Notes under the pieces: model-generated
Told to the model about the DNA's origin: nothing
The model's input: only the letters and a program-made list of their open reading frames with translations
Databases searched by the model: none
Program-made: the position numbers and the translations under genes
DNA from: Chitinophaga horti
Lineage (GTDB): Bacteria > Bacteroidota > Bacteroidia > Chitinophagales > Chitinophagaceae
Assembly (NCBI RefSeq): GCF_022867795.2
Contig: NZ_CP107006.1
Coordinates: 124,001 to 188,000 of the forward strand
Reading direction: 5' to 3'
Length of the DNA stretch: 64,000 nucleotides
Shown here: in pieces, positions 53,721 through 60,824 of the stretch
Layout of the letters: each line of letters begins with the position of its first letter
How positions within the stretch are numbered: position 1 is the stretch's first letter

Positions 53721-54373
53721 AACATACCTTACAGGCAGATAGTATTTTCTTTGAGGTAAGCGGCCGCAATATTCTTAAAGGTGGATGGATGATGGCGGAG
53801 ACGGGGAGTATCGTAGCGTTGTTCGGCCGGAATGGTTGTGGCAAAAGCAGCCTGCTGAACGTTATATATGGCAGCCTCACGGCCGAAAGCGGCACGACGA
53901 GGATAGACGGGCAGTATCTTAAAGTGCCCTATCAACACCCGCACCTGCTGCGCTATTTGCCGGCTTACAGTTTTACGCCGCCCGGATTAACCGTACGCCG
54001 CGTGCTGGCTGATTACGGAATAACGCAAGCATTACTGCTCAGAGAGTTCCCAGAATTTACGGACCGCCTGCAACAGCGCGTCGGCAGTTTTTCTTCCGGT
54101 GAGCGCCGCCTGCTGGAAATATTGCTCGTGGTTATGTCCAACAGCGCTTTTGTGATGCTCGATGAACCATTTCTTTATCTGTCGCCTATTCATGCAGAAA
54201 AAGTACTACAGCTGATACAAAGCCGAAAAGCGCAAACGGGATTTATTATCACCGATCATCAGTATGAATTGCTCTTCCCGGCAGCGGATACAAAAATGGT
54301 ATTGGTAAACGGGCAGATGAGCGTCGTGCATACGCCGGCGGACCTGGAGGCCAGTGGGTACATTAAGCTATAA
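53717..54373 (+). CDS. ABC transporter ATP-binding protein
   Basis: The 218-residue ATPase has Walker A GRNGCGKSS, a signature variant SFSSGERRLLE in place of LSGGQ, and Walker B FVMLDEPFLYLSP; the switch histidine is in IITDHQYE. The FLYLSP segment replaces the usual D-loop sequence. The start at 53717 is set by the four-base overlap with the small membrane protein gene; an upstream start would reach into that gene. The transported substrate is unknown. Confidence 0.83.
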   Translation: MKHTLQADSIFFEVSGRNILKGGWMMAETGSIVALFGRNGCGKSSLLNVIYGSLTAESGTTRIDGQYLKVPYQHPHLLRYLPAYSFTPPGLTVRRVLADYGITQALLLREFPEFTDRLQQRVGSFSSGERRLLEILLVVMSNSAFVMLDEPFLYLSPIHAEKVLQLIQSRKAQTGFIITDHQYELLFPAADTKMVLVNGQMSVVHTPADLEASGYIKL

Positions 54374-54377
54374 AAAA

Positions 54378-54402
54378 AGAGCAGGCTTAAATGGCCTGCT
54401 CT
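54378..54402 (-). terminator. Terminator of the S9 peptidase gene
   Basis: A perfect 9-bp stem (AGAGCAGGC with GCCTGCTCT, 7-base loop) is followed on the minus strand by a T run, nine bases after the peptidase stop; it also separates it from the converging ABC gene. Confidence 0.85.
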
Positions 54403-54410
54403 CTAAGTTA

Positions 54411-57380
54411 TCAGAACTTTCTTTCATCCAGCTCTTCATCGAGTTTCAGCATATCAATGCCTTTGTCAAGCCACGCCGGGGCGGGTTTGCCCTTCAGGTG
54501 GTGGTCGAAGAACTCCATCATACGAACGGCGTAGTCCTTACGATTTTCGGTTTTAGCGATACCGTGGTTCTCGCCTTTGTACTGTATCATTACCACCGGT
54601 TTTTTCAGTCGGCGCAGGGCGTTGTAAAATTCAATGCCCTGGGTAAAATCGACGGCGCCGTCCTTATCGTTATGCAGGATCAGCATCGGTGTATTTACCT
54701 TTTTTACGTGATAGATAGGAGAGTTGCGCAGGTACGAATCCCAGTTTTCCCATGGCGCGCCTTTGAAACGGCCTTGCGAAGCTTCGAATATCGCCATATT
54801 ACCGCCACCGCTGTTCCAGTAGATCAGGTCGTACATGCTCACCATGTTGGTAAGCGCGGCGCCGGCTGCTGCTGCTTTAAACATATTGGTTTGGGTAGAC
54901 AGGAAGGCTGTCTGGTAACCGCCCCAGCTATGACCGGTAATGCCCATACGCTCTTCGTCGATCACGCCGGTTTTGATAGCCGCTTTCACAGCCGGCAACA
55001 CACACCATACAGCGCTCATACCCGGATCATCCATTTTGTACACGATATCCGGAATAAACACTGCGTAACCATTGCTGGTGTACATACCCGGGTGCCAGCC
55101 GCCACCAGGGAAGCCGGGATCGGAGAAGTTATGGCGCGTTTGTGATAATTTCTCATAATAATACACCATCGTCGGGTACTTTTTACCCTGCACATAACCG
55201 GCTGGCAAAAACAGGGTACCCTGCAGTGTATCACCTTTGTCAGAAACATAGTCAACCAGTTGCGTACCTGCACTCCAGGCGTATTTGCCGAGGTCTGGCG
55301 CGTTTTTCGTGATCTGCACCACATCTTTCAGCAATGCATCACCCGCGAAAAATTCGGTTGGTGTGCTGAACGTTTCTTTGGTATACATGTATACATCGGC
55401 GTTCTTCGCTTTTGACAAGCCGGAAATAAATGCATCGTCCCAGTTAAGCACGGTTGCGCCGGATTTGCCCGCCTGCAAACGAACAATGCCGCTTTTTTTC
55501 GTCCACTCGCCATATTGGCGGAAGTAGATCGGCTTTTTAAGATCGATGCCTTTTTCTTCGGGGTCGAGTACAAACCGGCCCTGGTAACGGATTTTCTGAC
55601 TGCGACCATTACCTGTAAGGTTAATTGCATTGCCTTTGCCATTGGCCGGCACCTGCCATACGTCCCACAGGTCCTGGATGAGCAGGTATTTGTTGTCGCT
55701 ACTCCAGTCCACCACCGGTGTAAGTGGTTTCACTACATTGTGATCGTCTTCTGTATTTACAAAAGAAGTAGGAATGCTAGCGGTGATGTTGGTGTTCGTT
55801 TTAGCTACCATGTCGTAGACATAGTAGTGACCATCCTTACCGTATACAAACTTCTGCCCGTCCGGTGAGCCCTGCGGTACGCTTGAGTAAGAAGGGATGT
55901 AGAACTTGTCGAACAGTTTTTCTCGCGCGCCTGTTTTCAGGTCTACGATGTAGATATCCACATAGTTCTGGCCGTCCAGGTTCTGGTCCAGTTCATACGC
56001 ACGACCGTCTACCGCGTACGCATACACTTGTTTCGGGAAGGCGGTGATGGATTTGATAGAGCTGTCGTTGTACTGTACGAACTTTTTGGCTGCGAGGTCG
56101 AAGCCGGCGAGATCGGTATAGTTTTTATCGGTGCTGCCAGTCACCTGCTGGCGGCTTTGCAGGCGTTTATCGCTGCCATGCCAGATCACCATGTCCGGCT
56201 TAGGAATGTCGTCCTTGTTGGCCGTAGCGGGTGCTACAGGTGATTTGGTCGTATCCAGTTTAGCGATCGCTTTCTTCAGATCGTCGAGCGATTTGATGCT
56301 GGTATCGCTTTTCAGCTTGCTGAGGCGCGCCAGTTCTGCTTCTGCAGATGGTTTGGCCGGTTTCGCTTTGCCGGAAGTATCGGCTTTGGCAGGTTCTTTC
56401 TTCGCCAGCTCCAGTGGGGCGATGCCGAAGAACACACGGTCAAGGGCTTCTGCAAACACCGGTTTGCGGTTGGCACTGATGGTTTTGCCTTTAGGGAAGT
56501 TCAGCGAATCCTTTAGTGGATCATAGATGGTAACCGAGGGTGTACCGGTGAATTGTTTTACCGCTACTACGGCACCTTTCTCCGTTTTGTATTTCTCGTC
56601 CTTCACCATTTTCAAAAGCGTAAAGCCGTCGCCGTCGCGCGTCCAGCCGAGGGATTTGTAGCTGGCTTTGTCGTTGTCCAGTACGGAGGTGCTGCGATTA
56701 GCCACGGTGTAAAGGTATACGCCGTTGCCCGCTTGTCCGGCTGCGTCGATGGTGTAGGCCAGCAGGTCGCCTTGTTTATTGAACTGGAACTCGCTTACGT
56801 TACCAATGTTCTGGCTTTTACCGCTGGACAGTTCCACGATCAGCAGGTCGCTGCCTTGCGGGGCGTCGGGGCCGCTGCGTTCTTTCGCCATATTGATCAC
56901 GATATGGCTGCTGGTTTTACCGTTAAAACTGAAGTTACCAGCTTTTTCGAAGGTAGTTTTTTTGCCGGAGGAAAGTTCTACGATGTGTAGTTTGTCGAAC
57001 AGCATTTTACCGGGCGTTTTGCTTGCGGCTCTTCTTTCCTTGAAAGAAACGGCTTCTTTGTAAGCGAGCCATTTGCCATCTTCCGAAAAGCTGAACTGCG
57101 GCATTGCCTGGTTACCAATGGCATACTGTTTTTGCGCAGTGTCCTTCACGCGTTTCACAAACAGTTCACCATCGCCTTCCCTGGTGGTGAGCGCGTAGGC
57201 AGCCCATTTACCATCGGCAGAAAGTGTGACGGTGCCAGGGTTTACGGAGCGCCAGGAGGAAACGTCCTTCCAGCTCATAGCCTTCGGCGTTCTGGCGCTG
57301 TCGGGTTTGGATTGTGCCATAACGGCTGTTTGCGCCAGCAGGGCCAGTGCGAGCGTAAACATGTTTTTTCTTACTCTCAT
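54411..57380 (-). CDS. Exported S9-family (prolyl oligopeptidase-type) serine peptidase
   Basis: The 989-residue protein starts with a signal peptide (about 1-23, ending AVMAQ), continues with a long beta-propeller-like region (about 30-690) containing a lysine/alanine-rich insert (about 330-390), and ends with an alpha/beta-hydrolase domain. The catalytic serine is in GHSWGGYQ (about residue 817), the aspartate in HNDKDGAVD and the histidine in GENHG. It is a periplasmic or surface peptidase cutting small peptides. Such single-gene S9 enzymes are common in Bacteroidota. Confidence 0.9.
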   Translation of the reverse strand: MRVRKNMFTLALALLAQTAVMAQSKPDSARTPKAMSWKDVSSWRSVNPGTVTLSADGKWAAYALTTREGDGELFVKRVKDTAQKQYAIGNQAMPQFSFSEDGKWLAYKEAVSFKERRAASKTPGKMLFDKLHIVELSSGKKTTFEKAGNFSFNGKTSSHIVINMAKERSGPDAPQGSDLLIVELSSGKSQNIGNVSEFQFNKQGDLLAYTIDAAGQAGNGVYLYTVANRSTSVLDNDKASYKSLGWTRDGDGFTLLKMVKDEKYKTEKGAVVAVKQFTGTPSVTIYDPLKDSLNFPKGKTISANRKPVFAEALDRVFFGIAPLELAKKEPAKADTSGKAKPAKPSAEAELARLSKLKSDTSIKSLDDLKKAIAKLDTTKSPVAPATANKDDIPKPDMVIWHGSDKRLQSRQQVTGSTDKNYTDLAGFDLAAKKFVQYNDSSIKSITAFPKQVYAYAVDGRAYELDQNLDGQNYVDIYIVDLKTGAREKLFDKFYIPSYSSVPQGSPDGQKFVYGKDGHYYVYDMVAKTNTNITASIPTSFVNTEDDHNVVKPLTPVVDWSSDNKYLLIQDLWDVWQVPANGKGNAINLTGNGRSQKIRYQGRFVLDPEEKGIDLKKPIYFRQYGEWTKKSGIVRLQAGKSGATVLNWDDAFISGLSKAKNADVYMYTKETFSTPTEFFAGDALLKDVVQITKNAPDLGKYAWSAGTQLVDYVSDKGDTLQGTLFLPAGYVQGKKYPTMVYYYEKLSQTRHNFSDPGFPGGGWHPGMYTSNGYAVFIPDIVYKMDDPGMSAVWCVLPAVKAAIKTGVIDEERMGITGHSWGGYQTAFLSTQTNMFKAAAAGAALTNMVSMYDLIYWNSGGGNMAIFEASQGRFKGAPWENWDSYLRNSPIYHVKKVNTPMLILHNDKDGAVDFTQGIEFYNALRRLKKPVVMIQYKGENHGIAKTENRKDYAVRMMEFFDHHLKGKPAPAWLDKGIDMLKLDEELDERKF

Positions 57381-57448
57381 AAGTTTAAATAATGGTGGAT
57401 TGGGTAGTTAGCATATTTAGTTGAAGGTACTGAAAAGCCGCTGTACTG

Positions 57449-57745
57449 TCAATATTGCCAAATAAACACGGGGGCCATGCCCAGTATGGCGCCGATCATT
57501 GACGCAACGGCATCCATAAAGTCGTAGTGGCCGTATCCGGTAACCAGCGAAAACAGCTCGAAGCCGTAGCTAATGAGCCACGATACTATAAAAGCCGCTA
57601 TTGTGGCGGCCAGGAGTGTAGCGAACCACCAGCCGGCCGCGATTTGCAGCACAGCGCCCATGGCAATGCCTACGTAAAAGTGTCTCCATTTATCAGGTGC
57701 TATTTTCAAATCGTTTTCTTTATGGGTGTATAAGCTGCTCATCAC
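57449..57745 (-). CDS. Small membrane protein with VanZ-like features
   Basis: The 98-residue protein has three hydrophobic segments (about 22-38, 42-60, 78-95). The opening DKWRHFYVGIAMGA, the GFELF segment and the late GHYDFMDAVASMIGAI recall small membrane proteins of the VanZ/DUF2279 kind, but I cannot name the family with certainty. It stands alone, divergent from the NIPSNAP gene. Confidence 0.6.
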   Translation of the reverse strand: MMSSLYTHKENDLKIAPDKWRHFYVGIAMGAVLQIAAGWWFATLLAATIAAFIVSWLISYGFELFSLVTGYGHYDFMDAVASMIGAILGMAPVFIWQY

Positions 57746-57805
57746 AAATTAATCATTCGGCCGTTTTTTTGCACTATTTTGAACACATCTTATTTTTAAC
57801 ATGAT

Positions 57806-58582
57806 ATGAAGAAACTACTCTTTTCGCTGATCTGCCTGCTTGTGGCCTTTGGTTCATTCGCCGGCGATAAAGCCCCCGCACGTCAGTACTACCAGCTCAA
57901 AATCTACCATTTGAAGTCCGCCGCCCAGGAACAACGCGTGGCCAGCTTCCTGCGCGATGCTTACGTTCCGGCCTTACACCGCGCCGGCATCAAGCAGGTG
58001 GGTGTATTCAAACCCGTACAGCAGGATACAGCTGACCTCCGTGTATATGTACTGCTGCCATTCCGCACATTGGAGCAATTCGGAAAACTGGAAAAGCAAC
58101 TTGAGGCCGACAAAGCCTTTCAGCAGTCCGGCGCCGATTACATCGATGCCCTCCACAATAATGTGCCCTTCGCCCGGTTAGAGAGTATTATGTTACAGGC
58201 ATTCGAAGGTATGCCTGAACTGGCGGTGCCGCAACTCACTTCCCCTAAAAGCGAACGCGTATACGAACTGCGCAGCTACGAAGGCCCTACCGAGAAATAT
58301 TTCAGGAACAAGGTGCAGATGTTTAACAAGGGCGATGAGATTGGCATCTTCAAAAAACTGGGTTTTAACGCGGTGTTCTATGGTGAAGTAATTGCCGGCA
58401 GTCACATGCCTAACCTTATGTACATGACGAGCTTTAATAATAACACCGAACGCGAGGCGCACTGGAAAGCTTTTGGTGCCGATCCGGACTGGAAGAAATT
58501 ATCCGGCATTGAATCTTACAAAAATAATGTATCCCATATCGATAAGTTCCTGCTCCGGCCGGAAGCTTATTCAGATCTTTAA
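57806..58582 (+). CDS. Exported NIPSNAP-family protein
   Basis: The 258-residue protein has a signal peptide (about 1-20, ending SFAGD) and two ferredoxin-like NIPSNAP domains (about 28-128 and 150-256), each opening with a YQLKIYHL or VYELRSYE strand. These proteins have no settled function. It ends before a strong terminator. Confidence 0.85.
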   Translation: MKKLLFSLICLLVAFGSFAGDKAPARQYYQLKIYHLKSAAQEQRVASFLRDAYVPALHRAGIKQVGVFKPVQQDTADLRVYVLLPFRTLEQFGKLEKQLEADKAFQQSGADYIDALHNNVPFARLESIMLQAFEGMPELAVPQLTSPKSERVYELRSYEGPTEKYFRNKVQMFNKGDEIGIFKKLGFNAVFYGEVIAGSHMPNLMYMTSFNNNTEREAHWKAFGADPDWKKLSGIESYKNNVSHIDKFLLRPEAYSDL

Positions 58583-58589
58583 AAAAGAT

Positions 58590-58615
58590 AAGCCGGGCAT
58601 GGGCCCGGCTTTTTT
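58590..58615 (+). terminator. Terminator after the NIPSNAP gene
   Basis: AAGCCGGGC pairs with GCCCGGCTT around a short loop and is followed by T residues, eight bases after the stop codon. Confidence 0.9.
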
Positions 58616-58706
58616 GTGCCTGTTAATAGTTCCGCCGTCAGCGGTATAGTTGGTATAGATTAATGTCGTAAAAAGGATAGGTGGTGTTATAGGGAAAAGA
58701 AAAAAG

Positions 58707-59273
58707 TTACGGATGTAAAATGCGCCGCATAGCACTGATCACTTCGCCCGAGGCCAGGGATAACTGGAAACGCACTACATCGTCGGACCTGCCAATGATC
58801 TCCGCAATTTTCTTTGTGCTTAACCCATATGCGTAACGGTACTCGAATATCATCCATCGTCGCGGTTGCATTAACGTGGGAATGCGGTAATGGTACAGCT
58901 GCCGGAAAAGAGAGGGAATGTTTTCAAAGTCGAGGTCGATCACCATCACAGGATGTTTGGCGTTTGCCACATACGTTTCCCACTTTGCGCGGGCGTCAAT
59001 GGTTTGCCGGATGCTGCTGATCGCACGGTTGCGGGCAGCGGTGTAAAAAAACGCCTTCGGATTCTCAATACGTGCGTAAATAGGCGTGTCGAAAATACGG
59101 ACCATCAGTTCCATTACATCCTGTGTAATATCGTCGACGTCGTTGTGGGTAGTCCCTAAAGTCTTTTTTACTGCATTACGAACTACGGGATAAATGTCTT
59201 TGAGGGCTTCGTCAAAAGTAACCCTCCTCGCTACAGGACCTACAACTGTGGGCATAGCTTGTATTTTTGTCAA
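58707..59273 (-). CDS. RNA polymerase ECF-type sigma factor
   Basis: The 188-residue protein has the sigma-70 region 2 (about 38-100, with VDDITQDVMELMV and the AFFYTAARNRAISSIR promoter-melting segment) and region 4 (about 135-185, with YAYGLSTKKIAEIIGRSDDV). The linker is unusually long with an acidic IDLDFENIPSLF. No anti-sigma (FecR-type) gene or SusCD pair is adjacent, so it is an orphan; the target is unknown. Confidence 0.85.
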   Translation of the reverse strand: MTKIQAMPTVVGPVARRVTFDEALKDIYPVVRNAVKKTLGTTHNDVDDITQDVMELMVRIFDTPIYARIENPKAFFYTAARNRAISSIRQTIDARAKWETYVANAKHPVMVIDLDFENIPSLFRQLYHYRIPTLMQPRRWMIFEYRYAYGLSTKKIAEIIGRSDDVVRFQLSLASGEVISAMRRILHP

Positions 59274-59440
59274 GTTAACAGATAGCTAACCGGCTTACCT
59301 CTGCGAAATAATTTCCTGAGAAATAAAAAGTGATGGCTTGGGATATTATTATATACGTAGTGATAATGGTATGAGATTTAATATCTGCATAATTTTTTAT
59401 TTAATGTATAATGTATGTGTTGGCAGGGAGAACGAAGAAA

Positions 59441-59514
59441 AGGGCATTGTAGTCAGGCGCCAGTGGTGTACTAGTTTTTCCCAAAACCATCACTTTTACC
59501 TGATACAATGCCCT
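59441..59514. repeat. Long-arm hairpin (16-bp arms with one bulge)
   Basis: AGGGCATTGTA-G-TCAGG at the left end pairs with CCTGATACAATGCCCT at the right end, leaving one unpaired G, around a loop of about 41 bases. No T run follows, so simple termination is unlikely. Confidence 0.75.
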
Positions 59515-59554
59515 GTAAATTGGAGTCAGAAGGAGCCTTCCCTTAGGGGATATA

Positions 59555-59579
59555 CAGCCGCATTCGCAAAATGCGGCTG
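59555..59579. repeat. Perfect 10-bp stem-loop
   Basis: CAGCCGCATT, five bases, AATGCGGCTG. No T run follows on the plus strand; the sequence is 67 bases after the stop of the DUF6250 gene, so it may stabilise or end that message. Confidence 0.75.
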
Positions 59580-59646
59580 ATGGTATCGTAATAAAAGACG
59601 TAGGAACAAGTGGAAATGTTATAGCAGATCGGAAAAAAAGTAGAAA

Positions 59647-60327
59647 TTATAGCCGGTAAATCCTGAAACGGCTGATTAGTTGGTGCGACCACGTACTTCT
59701 AAAGCCGAAATGCCCTTTGGTTGGTATATTCTTATCCTTATAATGAAACAGCCGCTCGCCATTTACCCAGCAACTCGTAGAATCTTTTTGTACAATAATC
59801 CGAATATGATAGGTAACGTCCGCCTGCAACAAATGTGCACTGTCATTTTTTTCCTGCAGTAAAGTTTTGCGCCCGTCCCCTTCGTATAGCCGGAACCGGG
59901 TGGTGGAATTGTAATTGCCGCCCATTCCAACGTAAAACATGCGCAGCGAATCGTACGCTTCAAAAACACCATTACGGGTAAACAGGTCAGAACGATGCGG
60001 ATCTGTCGCCAGCCAAAACTGGTTCATGTCGGACAGGCGGTTATGGTTGCCTCCGCTAGTAGGGATCGTCCGGTCAAATTCTATACAATAGTTACCGGTC
60101 AACGCAGGCTTAAACCACACGGTCACACCACCCTTCGTGTCTAATATCAGCTTCCCCTGCCGCGCTATCACACCGGAAAGATCGTCCGGAGCGGCCTCCA
60201 CCACCCACTTCGCTGTATCCAGTACCGCAGTGAAATCATCTTTGTACAGCAACCGTTTTTTCGGTTGTGCTGCTGATGTTAGTATTACGAATTGTAGTAA
60301 AAAATATAGAATCGCTTTTGGCATCAC
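59647..60327 (-). CDS. Exported DUF6250 protein, probably polysaccharide-active
   Basis: The 226-residue protein has a signal peptide (about 1-20, ending TSAAQ) and a jelly-roll, concanavalin-like fold, with YKDDFTAVLDTAKWVVEA, IEFDRTIPTSGGNHNR and the NQFWLATDP segment. I recognise it as DUF6250, often found beside exo-rhamnogalacturonan lyase-like genes. The neighbour two genes upstream is such a lyase, so both may act on pectin side structures. Confidence 0.7.
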   Translation of the reverse strand: MMPKAILYFLLQFVILTSAAQPKKRLLYKDDFTAVLDTAKWVVEAAPDDLSGVIARQGKLILDTKGGVTVWFKPALTGNYCIEFDRTIPTSGGNHNRLSDMNQFWLATDPHRSDLFTRNGVFEAYDSLRMFYVGMGGNYNSTTRFRLYEGDGRKTLLQEKNDSAHLLQADVTYHIRIIVQKDSTSCWVNGERLFHYKDKNIPTKGHFGFRSTWSHQLISRFRIYRL

Positions 60328-60549
60328 TTAAAAGATCAGATAATGAAATGGTGTACCTTTGCAGTGCAGATGACCAACCCTATTTTGTGGAGCCTTTTCC
60401 ACTCGACAGTAACAGACCGGCCATAATTCGTTGCTCATTTTACAGGTTTTCTGGTGTAGAACTCCACTTGCGTAAAGTGGCTTCAATTTTGTACTTATTC
60501 TAGTAGTGAATGGTTATATAGTTCAGAATTCTTAAAAACCCTTTCTTTT

Positions 60550-60759
60550 ATGCAAACATTGAATGCCCCCGGTCAGGTTAAGACCATTAAGCCAAATGGC
60601 AGAACAGCAGTTGTAACGGTAGACGTGCCAAGCTTTACAGTTAATGTTGGCAAGGAAGAAAAGTTAGCAGCTGGTGCCTTAAATTCCCACGTTTCAGATC
60701 GAAAATGGGTTTCCATTATCAGGAAACCAACACGTAAAGGCGGTTATAGCGGCCTTTAA
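60550..60759 (+). CDS. Small unrecognised protein (69 residues)
   Basis: The frame starts at an ATG with an A-rich leader and ends before a strong terminator, and its codon use is like its neighbours. The product is basic, with no cysteine, signal peptide or membrane helix; the tail IIRKPTRKGGYSGL is rich in lysine and glycine. It may be a real small gene. A hairpin CCACTT/AAGTGG lies 70 bases upstream. I cannot assign a function. Confidence 0.55.
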   Translation: MQTLNAPGQVKTIKPNGRTAVVTVDVPSFTVNVGKEEKLAAGALNSHVSDRKWVSIIRKPTRKGGYSGL

Positions 60760-60785
60760 TCGTTGCATTTGATATAAAATATAGA

Positions 60786-60816
60786 AGCGCAGAACGCCAT
60801 TTGTTCTGCGCTTTTT
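60786..60816 (+). terminator. Terminator of the small 69-residue gene
   Basis: A perfect 10-bp stem (AGCGCAGAAC with GTTCTGCGCT, loop 7) is followed by T residues, 27 bases after the stop codon. It also separates that gene from the converging lyase. Confidence 0.9.
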
Positions 60817-60824
60817 ATTTGCAG

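Larger units (their letters stand above)
59274..59646. other. Intergenic stretch with strong inverted repeats
   Basis: No gene is supported. There is a 16-bp imperfect hairpin at 59441-59514, a perfect 10-bp hairpin at 59555-59579, and a separate 18-base inverted repeat between 59326-59343 and 59479-59497. The left part is AT-rich. Confidence 0.6.
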
